A stretch of DNA of 64,000 bases, from the NCBI GenBank assembly GCA_027574665.1, contig CM050656.1:16629501-16693500 (forward strand), given 5' to 3'. Numbering within the stretch: position 1 is the stretch's first letter; each line of letters starts with the position of its first letter. Positions 23,701-36,689 of the stretch are shown here, in pieces. The notes below the pieces were generated by a model. That model was not told where the DNA came from. It did no database searches and saw nothing but the letters and a program-made list of their open reading frames with translations. This DNA is from Rhynochetos jubatus (lineage: Eukaryota > Chordata > Aves > Eurypygiformes > Rhynochetidae). A program made the translations under genes and the position numbers.

Positions 23701-26700
23701 CGCAAGCGAGGCACGGCTCAGACTAGCAGCCTTGCTCAGATTTTGCCATTTTTAACACAGAGCTTTCAGAAGGAACCATGGTTAAGCATAAGTATATACC
23801 TTTGTCGATTTTCTTGTTGGCAGACTTTTTATCCCATAGGAGTTCCTCTCCCTGACCAAATGTCACACTCCAAAAAGGTATTTAATTTCTGGCACTCTCT
23901 AAAATTCACAGAAGTGACATGAAATACAGCCTGGCTGCAACATGGATCAGAAGAACAGCTCTGAGTCTTCCCACTGGATTAGGGGAGATCAGGTGTCACA
24001 ATGCCTCAAGGTTAGTTTGAGGATTTTCCGTTGGATTTGAACATGGATTTTCTCACAGATTACATCATCTCTGCTTGAAAATGAATTCCTGAGTGCATTA
24101 CTGATGCTTCAGCAGCATCAAGCCATAAAACTCTGCACACCAAAGCTGTCCCTGAGCACGCCAACGCTGAGAAAGAGTGCCATAGCTTCCAGTTGCCTTT
24201 GCCACATGTGCGCCCAAGTTAAACCAGCAAGTTACCAATTAAACTATAAATTCACTGAAACTGAAAACCATCCCCCCCCAGAGCTGCTATTTCAGCAGGA
24301 ATATCACTGCCAAGTTCAGAAGAGATACCACATCCATACCACCTGAAAATCACGTACCTACACACCTGAAGCCACCCTTCTTCAAAACCCACAGTCACAG
24401 GCATAGCTAGGACTACGCCACAAGGTCAGCCTAAGGGGATTTTAGCCCCTTTTGCTAGGTTTCACATCTTCCAGTTTCAACCAGATAGTTTCCTACGCTT
24501 TAGCATGCCAAAGGGAAAGCTTTGCTCCTACCCTGTGATTGACCATTTTAGGGGTTATGATAAAAGAATGTAGATGGCAGGGACTTGAGTTCCAGACGCT
24601 GGAAGTGGCCCATCCAAGCCCAAAAAGCCACCTGCAGCAGCTGTGGCCACCATGAATCCATGAAGTCACACTGAAACCCTGATTCCCCCTACTCTTAACC
24701 ATAGGATCACAGGAGGAGAACACCCAGAGAGGACAGCGATGTGCTGGAGGGGCAGCCAGCCACCAGCCCAGCCTCCTCAAGAAGGGAGGTGGAGGCAGAC
24801 GGGAGGAGAAACATGCCAGCAGCACCCAGCCACCTTCCACACAGGAGCAGGCAGCAAGATTTTGTCCTGAGCCTCCCATGAAGCCAACAGAGCACATTAA
24901 TGAGAACTCTGATTTTCACCATGCTTCATCCAGTAACAGAGCATCTTGGAATCCCTTTCAGTTAAAGCTGTATCAGGCTTGTACTCCAAAGCAATTTCAG
25001 ATTGTTTGGAACAAGCCATTAAAATAATTGTCTTGGGCAAAATCCATGTGCTGCATATAGCTGTACGTTGTTGCATCAGTGGACTTCAGCAGAATTTTGG
25101 AAGAATTACTTTGGTCCCTTGGTGACTCCTTTTGTAAGTGGAAAGCCCAGAAAACTTGCTATTCAGTTTCTAATACTTTCTTCAGTGTGCAGAATGGCCT
25201 GGCCAGGAATGTACATTTCAAACTCTTTTAAAAAAATTAATTCTCATTCCTAGAAATAAATGCTTATAAAAAGCCTCTCACAGTCGAAATTTTGAGAAGT
25301 GACATGAAGAAACATGCCAAGATATACTTCCTGTGACAGAGGAATTTGGGGTAGATCTTGCACGCAGCAACACATGCACTAATCTGACTTCTTTGAAAAC
25401 AGGCTCTGTTTTGGTTTTGTTTCTGACTGACAAGGTAAAGAGGCACAATGATGATCTCTAAAGTAGCACTCAGGCTTTCTAACTTAAATTTGCCCAGCCC
25501 AGTGTACAATATTGTTACATGCTTTGCCTGAATTATAGTTTAATCTGGTGGCTAGAAAGGCATATTCTGTAAGAGAAAGCTAATGCTGATCTTTAAAATC
25601 AGCCCCTAGTCCTAAGGCTCCTCTCCTTGGAAAAGGAAAGAATAGGTTGAAAGTGAAGTTTAATGGGTTTATTTCCACGATGGTCGCAGTGAGCACTGAA
25701 GGCCTGCCCCAGGCTAAAGGACCACGAGGGATTAGCAAACAGCAGCCACCATCACTGTCCTTCCAACTCCCACATCAGCCAGGTGGGGGGGTCCTCCCCG
25801 ACATGCAGACCACCTCTCTGCTCTGACCTGCAAACGCACCGGTGGCACAGACAGCTTACTGGTGTTATTTCAGCACTCAGTCGGCACCCTCCAACTTCGT
25901 CTTACACAAACCCAAGGTAACATTAATTATATAGATATACATATAAAGTAGACAAGACTATGCACGGTGACTTATTTTTATGTGACTTCCCAGAAAGCAG
26001 CCTACAGTTCTGCCCCCAATAGAAATGCTCAGAGAAGGGTTTTTTAGAAGCGCTTTCCATTCTGTCTCTTTCCAACTACAGTCTACCCGATGCTTATGCA
26101 CCAGGACAGGATCATATCTGGAGCAATTCAGAATTTTTCTGTAGGGATTTCCTCCTTCCAGGTAGACGGTTTAAGTTTCACTACACAAGAGCTTCAGGCA
26201 GGGCAAAAGATCGAACCTTGCCCTTGCAAGTGAAGCAGAATACAGGAACAGCCACCACATTTTCTCTCTAGATGTGCCATAAAATCAAGGGGAAAAAGGA
26301 AGGAAAACTGAGGAGGGATTTCGAAGGACAGTCCTGCTCTGGCAATGGACACGCCAACTTCAGAAGATACAGGAGTGTGAGAAACTTGTACTTCAACCAT
26401 CAACCCACTTTTTTTTCCAAGGCCAGGCACTGTAAAGTTTCATCTCAGCTTCTAAAGCATTTTGAAACATCATTTGTTAGACAAAGATGTATTGTACTAC
26501 AGCACTATTATTTCAGAAAAAAAAGAAAATAAGTAAGAGAACCACGTTCGCAGCCTGAACTTCCTACCCTGGCAACTCCTACCTCCACGGAAAGTGACAC
26601 TTTTCTCCCAGAGCTCCCCAGTACTACCATGTTGCAGTAGAACACAACTGTGTCCCAGGAACATACCAGGACATCAGCTTTCCCAAGAGCTCCACCTTTC

Positions 26701-28471
26701 TTATACTGGCTCATACAACATCAGAACAGTTGTCAAAGCAGTAAATCCGTATTTGTGGTTTTGGAGTCCCCTGCCACCTGAGCCCAGCTTCACAAGTGTC
26801 ACTGTGTCCCCCCCAGCTCCACCCACGGTGAGCTCCACGAGCCATGCTCGCATGATGCCTGGCTTCCAGAAAACATCTCGATCACATTCACGTCTTCCCG
26901 GGCAAAACTGACTGCTACTGCTACAGCTAGTATGTTAACAATCGATCACCTGCTCCGTGGATCTCTAATTTAGTAAGCAGCTACATCACAACTAGCTGAT
27001 GAAGTGATCTGAGCTGCCCAAATATCAACAGTGTCTCTAGGGCAGAACCCAGGCCAAATCTCATGTTACGATCTAGAGATCTAAGGCTGTACTGTACCAT
27101 CACCTGTAAGTATTTTGCAATCTGCAATCTTCACAGAATGAGGGTGAATTCTGCCCTCGAAAAGTAAATCTCTGTCAAAGTCACAGACCTACCAAGCATC
27201 CTCCCTCCAGGGAAGGTGTATTTTCAGAAGGCGGTACATTTAGGAAACAGCCAAGAGAAAGAAGTGCAAAGAAAACTATCCACATCCATTCATGGGACTC
27301 ACGCCTTGTGCAGATATTAAAGAACATTATTTTGAAAATTTTATACTAGGTAGTTGTGAATCTACACAAGCCTTCCTCCAAAGCGATTGTGTATCTGCCT
27401 CTGCCCACTCCACCCAAAACAACCCCTGTAGATAATGTGTTTTGTAACAAGCTGCCTACAAAATACAGATACTTTTCTTCTACGCATTGACTAGTCCTCT
27501 ACTTCACATTTCTGTGTGGTGCAACACTAATTATCTAAAGCAGACACAAGTCTAAATGACTCCAGCAAGTAAGAGTTTGGAGAGGGTTGGGTTTTTTTGT
27601 TGAGTTTTGGTCTAGGGGGTTGGGAATTTTTTTGTGTTGTTTAAAAACAAACAAAAAAAAAAGCAAAACCAAACCAACACAGAAACCCATCCACTGGCAC
27701 TGGCAGGCTCGCACACCAGGGTTTGCAGTCCTTACCTAAGAGAGTCATGACAGTCTTCATAAGCTTCACAGGGGTTCTCCTACGGCTAATGGATCCACTC
27801 GTGTGGGATGACAAGACATTAGTTTTCCTCTGGACGTACATGTAGATTCTTATGTAAACCACCACCATAATGAAGAAGACGACTAGGTTCAAGACACTCC
27901 AGAACACCAGGTAACTTCTGCTGTAAATAGGCGCCAGGGATGAGCAGGCAGTAATGTCACAGAGGCAGTTCCAACCCAGGGTAGGAACAGCACCCATGAA
28001 AATAGCAATGGCCCAAATTGATATAATTAAAAAGGTGACTCTCTTCTTCGTGAGATTACTGTGGATCTTCATCCGCATTATCGACATGTGCCGCTCAACC
28101 GCTATGACGAGGAGATTCACCAGGGAAGCTGTGAGGCTGGTGTCCAGGAGACCCTGACGCAAAAACCAGCGGTTAACAGTTAATGTCTTAGACACTGGGC
28201 CAGTGTTGAACATCAAGAAGACATAGGCAATTCCAGCAAAAAAGTCTGCAGCAGCTAAATTGGCCAGGAGGTAGTAAAAGGGAAAATGAAACCTCTTGTT
28301 CTTGACCACAGCTGCTATGACCAATGAATTTGAAATGAAAATGAAGAGGCAGAAAAATGTCCCAAAACACAAAACAACAATAAGCTTTGGCCCTGTCCAC
28401 TCATCTACGGTGTCAGTGTTTGTCTTGTTATAGAAAAAGTCCATGCGCTTATCATAGTAGCATTCATTCAT
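20446..28471 (-). CDS. LPAR3: Lysophosphatidic acid receptor 3 (two coding exons, joined)
   Basis: The coding sequence joins 28471-27736 and 20795-20446 into 361 residues. LPAR3 is a class A, EDG-family G protein-coupled receptor in the plasma membrane that binds lysophosphatidic acid and signals mainly through Gq and Gi. Seven membrane segments are visible. Other landmarks are an N-glycosylation site at N15, the ERH triplet (126-128) standing for DRY, R105-Q106 in TM3 and R276 in TM7 (LPA-contacting positions known from the family), CWTP at 251-254 in TM6, and NPIIY at 289-293 in TM7. The start ATG has A at -3 and follows an acceptor by about 20 bases. Introns are GT-AG with phase 1 at G246. 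The human protein has 353 residues; the extra length lies at the C-terminus (GKGDLGDKGNS). The subtype is judged from overall similarity to LPA3 rather than LPA1 or LPA2, with high confidence. Confidence 0.96.
20820..20838. repeat. Poly-G run of 19 (poly-C in the LPAR3 acceptor tract)
   Basis: On the minus strand this is a run of 19 C at about 25-43 bases upstream of the last LPAR3 exon. It forms most of the pyrimidine tract. Confidence 0.95.
21610..21622. repeat. Poly-G run of 13
   Basis: This is a homopolymer inside the LPAR3 intron, within a purine-rich context on the plus strand. Confidence 0.9.
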
Positions 28472-28493
28472 CCTGGATTAAAGCCCCTGCATC
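27736..28493 (-). CDS. LPAR3: LPAR3 first coding exon (N-terminus to TM5/ICL3)
   Basis: The acceptor is TTCCTAG before 28493 and the donor is TTAG|GTAAGG after 27736. Bases 28493-28472 are 5' UTR and translation starts at 28471. The exon encodes residues 1-245 plus the first base of codon 246, covering TM1 to TM5 and the third intracellular loop up to the start of TM6. The polypyrimidine tract of the acceptor contains a run of 19 T on the minus strand (28513-28531). Confidence 0.95.
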
Positions 28494-28512
28494 CTAGGAA
28501 GAGTGGAAGGGG

Positions 28513-28531
28513 AAAAAAAAAAAAAAAAAAA
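28513..28531. repeat. Poly-A run of 19 (poly-T in the LPAR3 acceptor tract)
   Basis: On the minus strand it is a T-run that forms the pyrimidine tract of the acceptor of the first LPAR3 coding exon. Confidence 0.95.
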
Positions 28532-28628
28532 GGATTAAAAATCAACTATTGGTCCTTGCTTCTATCACCATACCTGACAGCATTTGTGTTTCATTTGGGG
28601 TTTTTGTTTGTTGTGTTTGGGGTTTTTT

Positions 28629-28653
28629 GGGGTGGGTGGGGTGGGGTTAGGGG
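28629..28653 (+). repeat. G-quadruplex-prone sequence
   Basis: Five runs of three to four G are separated by one to three bases (GGGG-T-GGG-T-GGGG-T-GGGG-TTA-GGGG). It lies on the template strand of LPAR3, about 135 bases upstream of the first coding exon. Further GGGG runs precede it from 28597. Confidence 0.75.
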
Positions 28654-29061
28654 AAAATGGGATAGGGACATGAAAGGGTATATATTTGGAGGCCTTAAGT
28701 AAAAGCTGCTATTGTATATAGTTAATGCAGAAGATATTCTGTCCGCTGGTGGACTGCAGTGCATGACGCTTGGATGAATCAGGAATTTTTAGACTTACCT
28801 GTTTAAAAAACCCCAGCACAGCCCCTCTACGCTAACCGTCATACTGTACAGGCAACAAAGTGGAAGTTAAGAGGTTAAAAGTGACTTTCTGGAGGTCACA
28901 CAGAAAACCTGAGCAACAGCCAAGCCATTCTTGCTGTGAAATCCCATGTTTGAGCCACAGCCCCATCATTATTTCCATTTCTCAGTGTATCCAGTCAGGA
29001 CAGGGAAGCATAGATCATTAACTCTTCCATTTTACTGACTAAGCAATAAAAGCCTAGTACT

Positions 29062-29077
29062 GGGGGGGGGGGGGGGG
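29062..29077. repeat. Poly-G run of 16
   Basis: This is a homopolymer in the LPAR3 5' intron. Confidence 0.9.
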
Positions 29078-32000
29078 AAGTTTTTCAGTTATATATGAAT
29101 AAATGTAAAAATGTATGTATATAAGCTGTTACAGGCATATGAACACACCTGCTATCTACTGCTACAGGTTTTAAGTAGGTGTGCTGAAAAGGGAAAAACG
29201 TATTCTAAGTATCTGACTACTCTAAAGCCAGGGATTATTTCCCTGAGCTGTCAACCCAGAGCCCTGTGAGCACCACACAGCCCAATTATCTCCAAAACCA
29301 AGACACGGCTCCGTACCCAACCACAGGATCAAGCGAGCCCCAGCAACAGCAGTAGGCCTGGGTTTTTTCTTATACGCACTCAGCACTATTTTGGACACAG
29401 GGCTATTAAACATGATGGAAGGGGGAGTCTGCGTTTGGGATTACATCACACTTCAGCTACTCCAGTGAGGTCAATGTCAGCTGCCTTAGCAATTTTACTG
29501 CCTTTATTATGAATCAAACTGAACTCGAACTGACTTACACAGGCAGATCCGACAGCAATTACTCGTGGAGACCAGACCCCGTGCAGGGTTACACAGCCTA
29601 GTAGGGAGCGTTTGCGCTGGATCATCACTCTAGCCCTCACATTTGCTGTCAGTATTTAAATAATAGCTTTTACAGTTATTTCATTAATAGGTACCATATA
29701 GTTTTGGCAAACCCTAGGAACTCAGCCATGGCACAAGATCCTAATCACCTTAGATGTCATACAGAGTGGCAAACCTGTGCCTAAGGACAGAGAGAAGGAA
29801 ACATCGGGATACAAAGCTGCAAGAGAGGCAGCCACGCCAATGGCTTTTGTAAAGCTCCGTGTCAGCCTCAGGCTGTCACCAGTGCCACAGTCACAGTGGG
29901 GCAGAAAATTTAAAAAAGCCTAGAAGAAAAGGTTACAGGCAGAAAGATACGAAAAAGCATAAGCTTTTCACCTCTGCAGCTAAAATTGATCACAGATGAA
30001 GATCAGATCCACTCAGTCTGTTATTACCCTGTGGTTACTTAACAGTTATATCTCAGCTCTTCAGGGACTGGGAAGCAAATTAAACAATCCCCAGCAGGCT
30101 GGCTAAAACAAGTCACATTTATATTAGAGGTTCTTTCTGAGTTCTAAGATTAAAAGGTTCCTATTCTGCCATTTAAGTGATGCTACTTGTGTTATTTCTC
30201 TCATGCAGTATTTGCATTATCTGATTTTAAATCAACTTGCACTATTCCATGATTAGTATTTACAGCAAAATTAATTGTGGGTTTGGGTTTTCTTTAATAT
30301 TTTATTTTTCCTGAACTAGCTCCTTGGCCTTTTTTCCTTTGTTCCCACCCTACATCTAGTAGTCAACATAAAAGCAGGCCACTTGAGACTGTTGTCTGTT
30401 TTATTGCCCTCAAGAGCCACTTCTTTTATAAAAGAATATATTCCTTAAAGCATGAAATTCAAGTACACAGTCAGAACTAAGGACAAGAACTTAAGGACAA
30501 GAAGTGGAAGGAAACAAGGAAATCATCCCTTGTGCTGAAATACTACAGAGCATCCCTTCATTAAATATACAACAGCCTCAGCAACTCAGATCCACCATAA
30601 GGAGTCGAACAGAATTCAGTGCCTACTGCTCCCTGGTCAGGGCAATACGGTAGAGATGGGCAGCCGGTACATTCCCCATTCTACCTAGGAAATACGCAAA
30701 AGACAGGTTAAGTCTATGCAACCAGAAGTCCCTGAGGAGCTGCAGACAACAGCTACTCAAGCAGTCAAGTGCTGGGAACCCTGCTTAGCCGAGATGGCTC
30801 TGCTCTTACCCACCACAGCAGCGAAGGACTTGCTGAGCTTGACATGAAGCTTTTACAGAACAGCCCAAATGCCTGCAAATAGAAGCAGCATTTTGGACAA
30901 GAATGGAAGAAAAAACCAAAATCTGTGAAAATTATAGGGAAGGTTTTCTGACATGTTGTATCTTACTGTGTAATCATCTCAACAGATGAATCTTTTACTT
31001 GCAGTGACAGGAGAGTAAAGAGATCTGCAGATACTTTTTGCTTCTTATCTGGAGAACAAACTTAAAGAAATCCAAAATATCAGCTATGAACTTATTCTAA
31101 ATACTTCAGCTTATTGAGATCCCATCCTCATTTGAAGTAGTACCCAGAAAAAAAAATTAAAAAAAATCACACATCCACAATTCTCCACCAAAATAATCAC
31201 ACCACGAACACTCACTGTCACACAGCAGAGCTCAAATGACAACTGATTTAGACAGGGATGTCTTGAGGCGTTGAGGTAGGGCAGGAGGGAGTAGAAAAGC
31301 ATCCAGCTGAGGTCTCAGGGTCCCAGGACAGACTCTGAAGATGTTCAAATAGAAGCTGCATCAACACGGTAGCTGAACTGGAACTCGTTTGCATCCCAGT
31401 CCTTCAGTGCAGAGATGTAATGCTTGGCTGTCTGTACCTGCCCATGTACAAAAAGCACTTGTCATGCCAGGGTCCTTCCAAAGAGTGGTTTATTTTACAC
31501 CTTCATTTTATTTAAAGTCCTCCCAGCAGAACTAGCCTGGCTTCAGGGGAGCAGTACAGCTGTGACAGAGCTACACAGGTGTATCCTCAGTGGTTCTGTC
31601 CACACCAGGCACAGCAGATGAATGATAGGATATCCCATAGTTCCTGACACGTCACAGCTGGACACATTGCAGGACTTTATTCTCCAGGTCTTGTCTTCTG
31701 CAGCCAAATCAGAGATGCTTATCTTAATCAGGGCAGCTTTAAGCTTAAAAAGAAAAAAAGAAAACACCCTTAAACATTACGTATTTCAGATTTGTTTATG
31801 AAGCACACATAAATTTGAAGATTCAGGCAAAATATCGTTCATCAAAGTTTTAAAAATAATAGAAACTGAAATGGTAGAAGAACAGCTAAACTGGTCAGCT
31901 CAGCCCTACAAAGACCCCAGAGAGAGCCTCCTAGAGGCTGCAACAGAGCGCTACCCAGTTCTGCTACTCACTTCATGAAGAACTGCCTTCTTTTGCTTTG

Positions 32001-35000
32001 AAAGTGGCTCTCACAAGCTTGATTCACATAAAACCTGAGAAGTAACGAGAGCAAACAATCTCTATTCACCTTTTCTATGCCACTTGGTATTTTATAGCCC
32101 TCCATATAGACCTGAAAAACCTGGACAGCAGTAACCACGTATGGCATGTTCTACGGGATTGAACAATTAGCTTGCCACAAATCACTCATGAGCAAATACA
32201 TCAAAACTTTGAAAGTGCCAAAAGCATTCCCTTGTCAGAAAAGTTCTTATCCTTATTTCAGTCTATTTAATTACTTCAACCAAGAGTGGCTACAAAGATC
32301 AGAAGCTGATGGACTGTGAAGTGTGTTTTCCTCTACCACTCTGAGCAAACATAAGCTTTGAGTGGGAGAAATCATCTGTTCCAAAAAACTCAAGGGATTT
32401 GGCTCAGTTAAACTGCTTTCAAATGCAAAAGCATGCATTAACAATTCCTTCCAATCCAGCACATCTTGAGCGTTGTTTGGCTTAAAGCCGGCTTGTATAT
32501 TTGGATGGATTTTAAATTCCTCTGTGTAAGAGCAACTTGTATCAAGTCAGAATATGTGCTTCACCGTCCTTAAAACAAGAGTCAAGAATTTGCATGAGCA
32601 TATACTATTTAGGAATACGTTACACTAGCTACCTAAACAAAGAGTTATGAAATACAGCGTTACCTAGATGGTGTTTTGGACAAAAAGCTTCAGCTTGTTG
32701 CAAGCTAACATGCTTTAATAGATGTCATTCAATTAGAATCTAGCTTGCTTCAAGAAAGTTACTGAAAATCTGTATATTTATAAAGAAATATCAGTTATTT
32801 AAATCAAGGATTTTGCTGATTCAAACGGTGATTAAAGTGACCTTTTAAATCACTTACTTTGATTCAAAATTAAATTTGGCCTGTAAATCAGCTCTAAGTT
32901 GAGTTGCTCATTATTTAGGCAAACATTTCTGAAGGAAAACTCAAAGAGTATTTTAATGGGAAGCTCATTACAAAATTTAGCCTGCAAGCTATAATGCGAT
33001 TCATGGCACACCCTGCTGGTCTTCGGCCTCTTTCCTGTCCATTAAAAACCAAGTTGTTTCAACACACTGGCCACGACCTGATTGAAGAGTTGGCATCGGT
33101 TTGGGGGACTTTGATGGCTTCTGCCTGGCTCCTGTATAAATGCAGCAGGGAGGGAGCCGGCAACATGGGCACATCTTCTCAGCTGCTGTGAGAGGATTCA
33201 AGCAGAGTTTGCAGCTGGACTGAGATTGAGCAGGTCTGAACTTCCAGGAGGACTGTGACAGCGAGGTCTGACAGCAGGACTGAAAGTTAGCTTGGGTGAG
33301 AGGCGAGGGATGCTTGTGCAGGCAGAACCCCAGCCTGGCTTACTGCTGGTTTTCCTGAGCTGGCACAGGGATTTCTGTGCAGAGATTCAGCACAGTTCAG
33401 CACCCAAAACGATACACTCTGGAACAGGAGAGACAGCAAGGCCAGTACAGACCGTCGGGTCTGTGGGACAGCAGGGAGGAGAAAGCAGCACCCAGGCTCA
33501 GCCTGCAAAGTGGGCAGGCTGCCAGCCTGCGCCAGAGCACTTCACCTCCCTGCCTCCCCTTGTCCATTAGCAGAGACAAGGTATTAAAGACAGATCTCTG
33601 AAAGCCACTTTCAAACTTACTGCAGAAGTTGCTCTTCAGAAAGCAGTTTATCACGCCGACTGCTCACAGGCATTGGTGGCAGAGCAAGGAGGCAACTCGC
33701 TTGAAACACTCTTTGCATCCAAACCGTTACTGTAGAGAAACATTAAGCACCAGCAATTCCCTATCCGCACATACTGCTTAAGCTTTTTGAACTGCTCCTG
33801 CAAGCAGCTGACAGCCCTTGCTGCAGTACCCCGATGGGGGTGTCAGGACGCTTGCCAGATCACACAGCCCCCGGCAAGCGCTCCCCGCAGCAGTGATCCT
33901 GCTGCCCGCACCCTGTGCCACAAGCAGACACGAACACCCTCTGTCCTTTCCTCTTCTTCCGGATAAGCCACTGGGGCTGCTTTTATTTTCCTTGTTGCAA
34001 AAAGCACGCTCTCACCTCATTCCCAAGAGGAAGGCACAGGCAACAGGGGAGGCCAGGGCGCTGGGCAGTCAAGCTACACATACAAGTAGTACCAGTTCAG
34101 AAAGGGAATTGGTTCCTTGTCCTCCCCCCACACCCTGCGTGTATGTATGGCCACGGAGGAAAACACAGCCAAATGATTGCACAGTAACCCAAGAAACCCA
34201 TTCAGGTTACCTCAGCTTAGAAAGAAATACCAGGGCAGAAGAGGGTGTGTAACACAGCAGAGGCCAAAAATGTTAATATGTAACTGTAAGAAGGAGCCCT
34301 GTGAAGTAACTACTCTGCCTCACTTTTAATTGTCTCTAGTAGTTAATTGATATTATAACAAAAATCTTCTAGAGAAAAAAAGCCTGAAAGAAAGCACACT
34401 AAGAACACAACGGTATGGACAAGAATCTCAATCTAAACTAAAGCTTTTTTACCTGGTACTATTACAGGATGCAATGGAAGCCAACATTCGTTTAACAGGT
34501 TTTACAGAGACAAATTATCTCTGAAGTAACTGTTTTGAATGTTGTTTATTAGGCATATTGTGTAGGCACTGCCTGTACTTGGAACAGCATGCTACACGGT
34601 CCACTTTAAGGAGTTGAGAATACACTTTTTAAAAGGCATTTTTTAAAACTAAGCTTTACAAATTGAAAAAAGTTATTTAAAAATTATAAGGCTCAGTAAG
34701 TTTTTAATCCAGAGAACTTATCTATTAGTAAGGAAATGTATTTTTGGTTGTGTTTGGCTTTGTTTTCTTTGTAAATTAAGTATCCCTAATTTCAGATAAC
34801 CTGCTGAACTCAAATCAAGCACGCACAAGCAGCATATCCCATTATCCAGGTCTTCAACCCCTTTTAGAACAAGTAGAACACCACATCCATTTCCACTCCA
34901 AGCCTGCTTCACCTACATAATGTTGACTTGATGGAAAGTACAGCAGCACTCATACTTCCACCACGGTTCTGGTAATTTCCAGTAACAGCCCATTATAATG

Positions 35001-36689
35001 GCATCATCTTTTGGACTGAGAAGTGGAAGGCAGTGGGGTGAAAGGGATCAAGATGATTACGTATTGGTGGTGGAAACATTTAAGGTTGTATTATCATAGC
35101 TCCTGCATAAAATACCAAGGCTATATGGGACAAACAAAGGGTCTTAAGAAGAGCAGTAAGCCTACCAAAAGTCTAGAACGTCAAGACAAATATTTAAGTT
35201 GCAGAGAGAGGAAATAGTACCACCAGCCACAGACCACAGCACCTTGTACAGGTGATAAGAGGTGATCAGAGTCAGGGCACCGAAGTGTCACCCTGTGCAT
35301 GTAGGTGACAGCGCTGTTCCTCTGTAAGCTGCTGCAGACCAGCACGGGCAGTTACACTGTGAAGCACAGAAATATAGGGGCACCTGCACCAAGGTATTAC
35401 ACAGCTCAGGCTCCAGGTCCTAAAATCGTGTTAGTACAAAGCTGCTCTACTGCACCAAACTGCTTTTTAAAGCTCCGATCCACTGCAGAGAGTTGTTAGG
35501 GGCAGATACTAAGTAACTCAGTAGTTACCACAAGTTTAGACTTCAGACTTTGGTAATTTAAGACTTTCTGAAATTATGGTTTACTAAATCTATATATGGA
35601 GTTCAAACTAAAAACTTCACTGCAAAGCTTTCATTTAGTCTCCTTTGAGTGTGGTTCTGGAAGGAGCTGGCAGGTCAGCCTATAATGCGGAAACAGACAC
35701 AGCATTTAAAGTATTTAAAAGCCATTCAAACAGCCTGTACATTGTGAAACATGCCTAGAAGAAAATACCTGTTCCGGCTTCTAAACTAAGTTTTCCATTT
35801 CTGCAGAACTTCCAGGTCCACTCATCGATCACTACCAGCTCCGTTTTACAGTTCAACAAACCAGCTTTCTTTCACAAAACCTGCAGAATGTGTATACAGA
35901 CTATTTCAGCAGAGGCACTGCCAAGTGACCTTTTATTGTTCGTTGTCAGCACGTAGCTGAGGAGGACCTGAACCACACCACTGCTGGTTAAAATAAGCCC
36001 CCTGACTGTGTCTGTTCTCAGCGGCAGAGCCCTGGTTTGCAAGCAAACATTTCAGCAGAACTGTTAGAAATGGTGGGCTCCGAGAAGTATTCCCTAGAGA
36101 CACAGAAGTGGACCTAATGGCTTAAAAGTAGAATCCACATAAGGGCATCAGTCTTAAAGATTGACAAGAGGAATATATTCTCTACCGTGTCAAACCTTAT
36201 ACTTCAGAGATTGTATTTAATTATCAGATAGCATAGAGACTATGCTGGAGGATGTTCCCAACTGGTTAACAGTGGTACTAGCGCAGGATAAGGATACAGT
36301 CAATCCAGCCTGTCTGAAACGACAGTCTGGCTATTCTGCAAAAGGCCAAATACATCTTTCAGCTTAGCTTGCTGTAAGAACTGCTGCTATTTACTGGCTG
36401 CGCAAGCTTGTTTTGGGGGGGTTGTTTGTTTGGTTTTGATTTTCAGTAGACACAAACTTAGTGAAATCAATTTCACCATATAACTGGGTTAGAGTTGCGC
36501 TTCCTACTACGCCTCTCAGAAAACCATGCAAGAACCACATGCTCTGCACAGCTTAGAGCAAAGCTACGCAACGCACCTTACCGAGCCCTAACAAGAAACG
36601 TCTTTTCCTAATCAACAGATACAATACACTGAAATACAATGATTATTTTGCATGGCGAATACACCGATCAAGACGACGCCTAAAAACAC

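Larger units (their letters stand above)
20796..27735 (-). other. LPAR3: LPAR3 intron between the coding exons
   Basis: This is a GT-AG intron of about 6.9 kb. I see no coding exon of another gene in it. It holds poly-G runs (20820-20838 and 21610-21622) and many short ORFs without recognisable family features. The cDNA-level join across it is inferred from protein similarity and phase. Confidence 0.85.
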
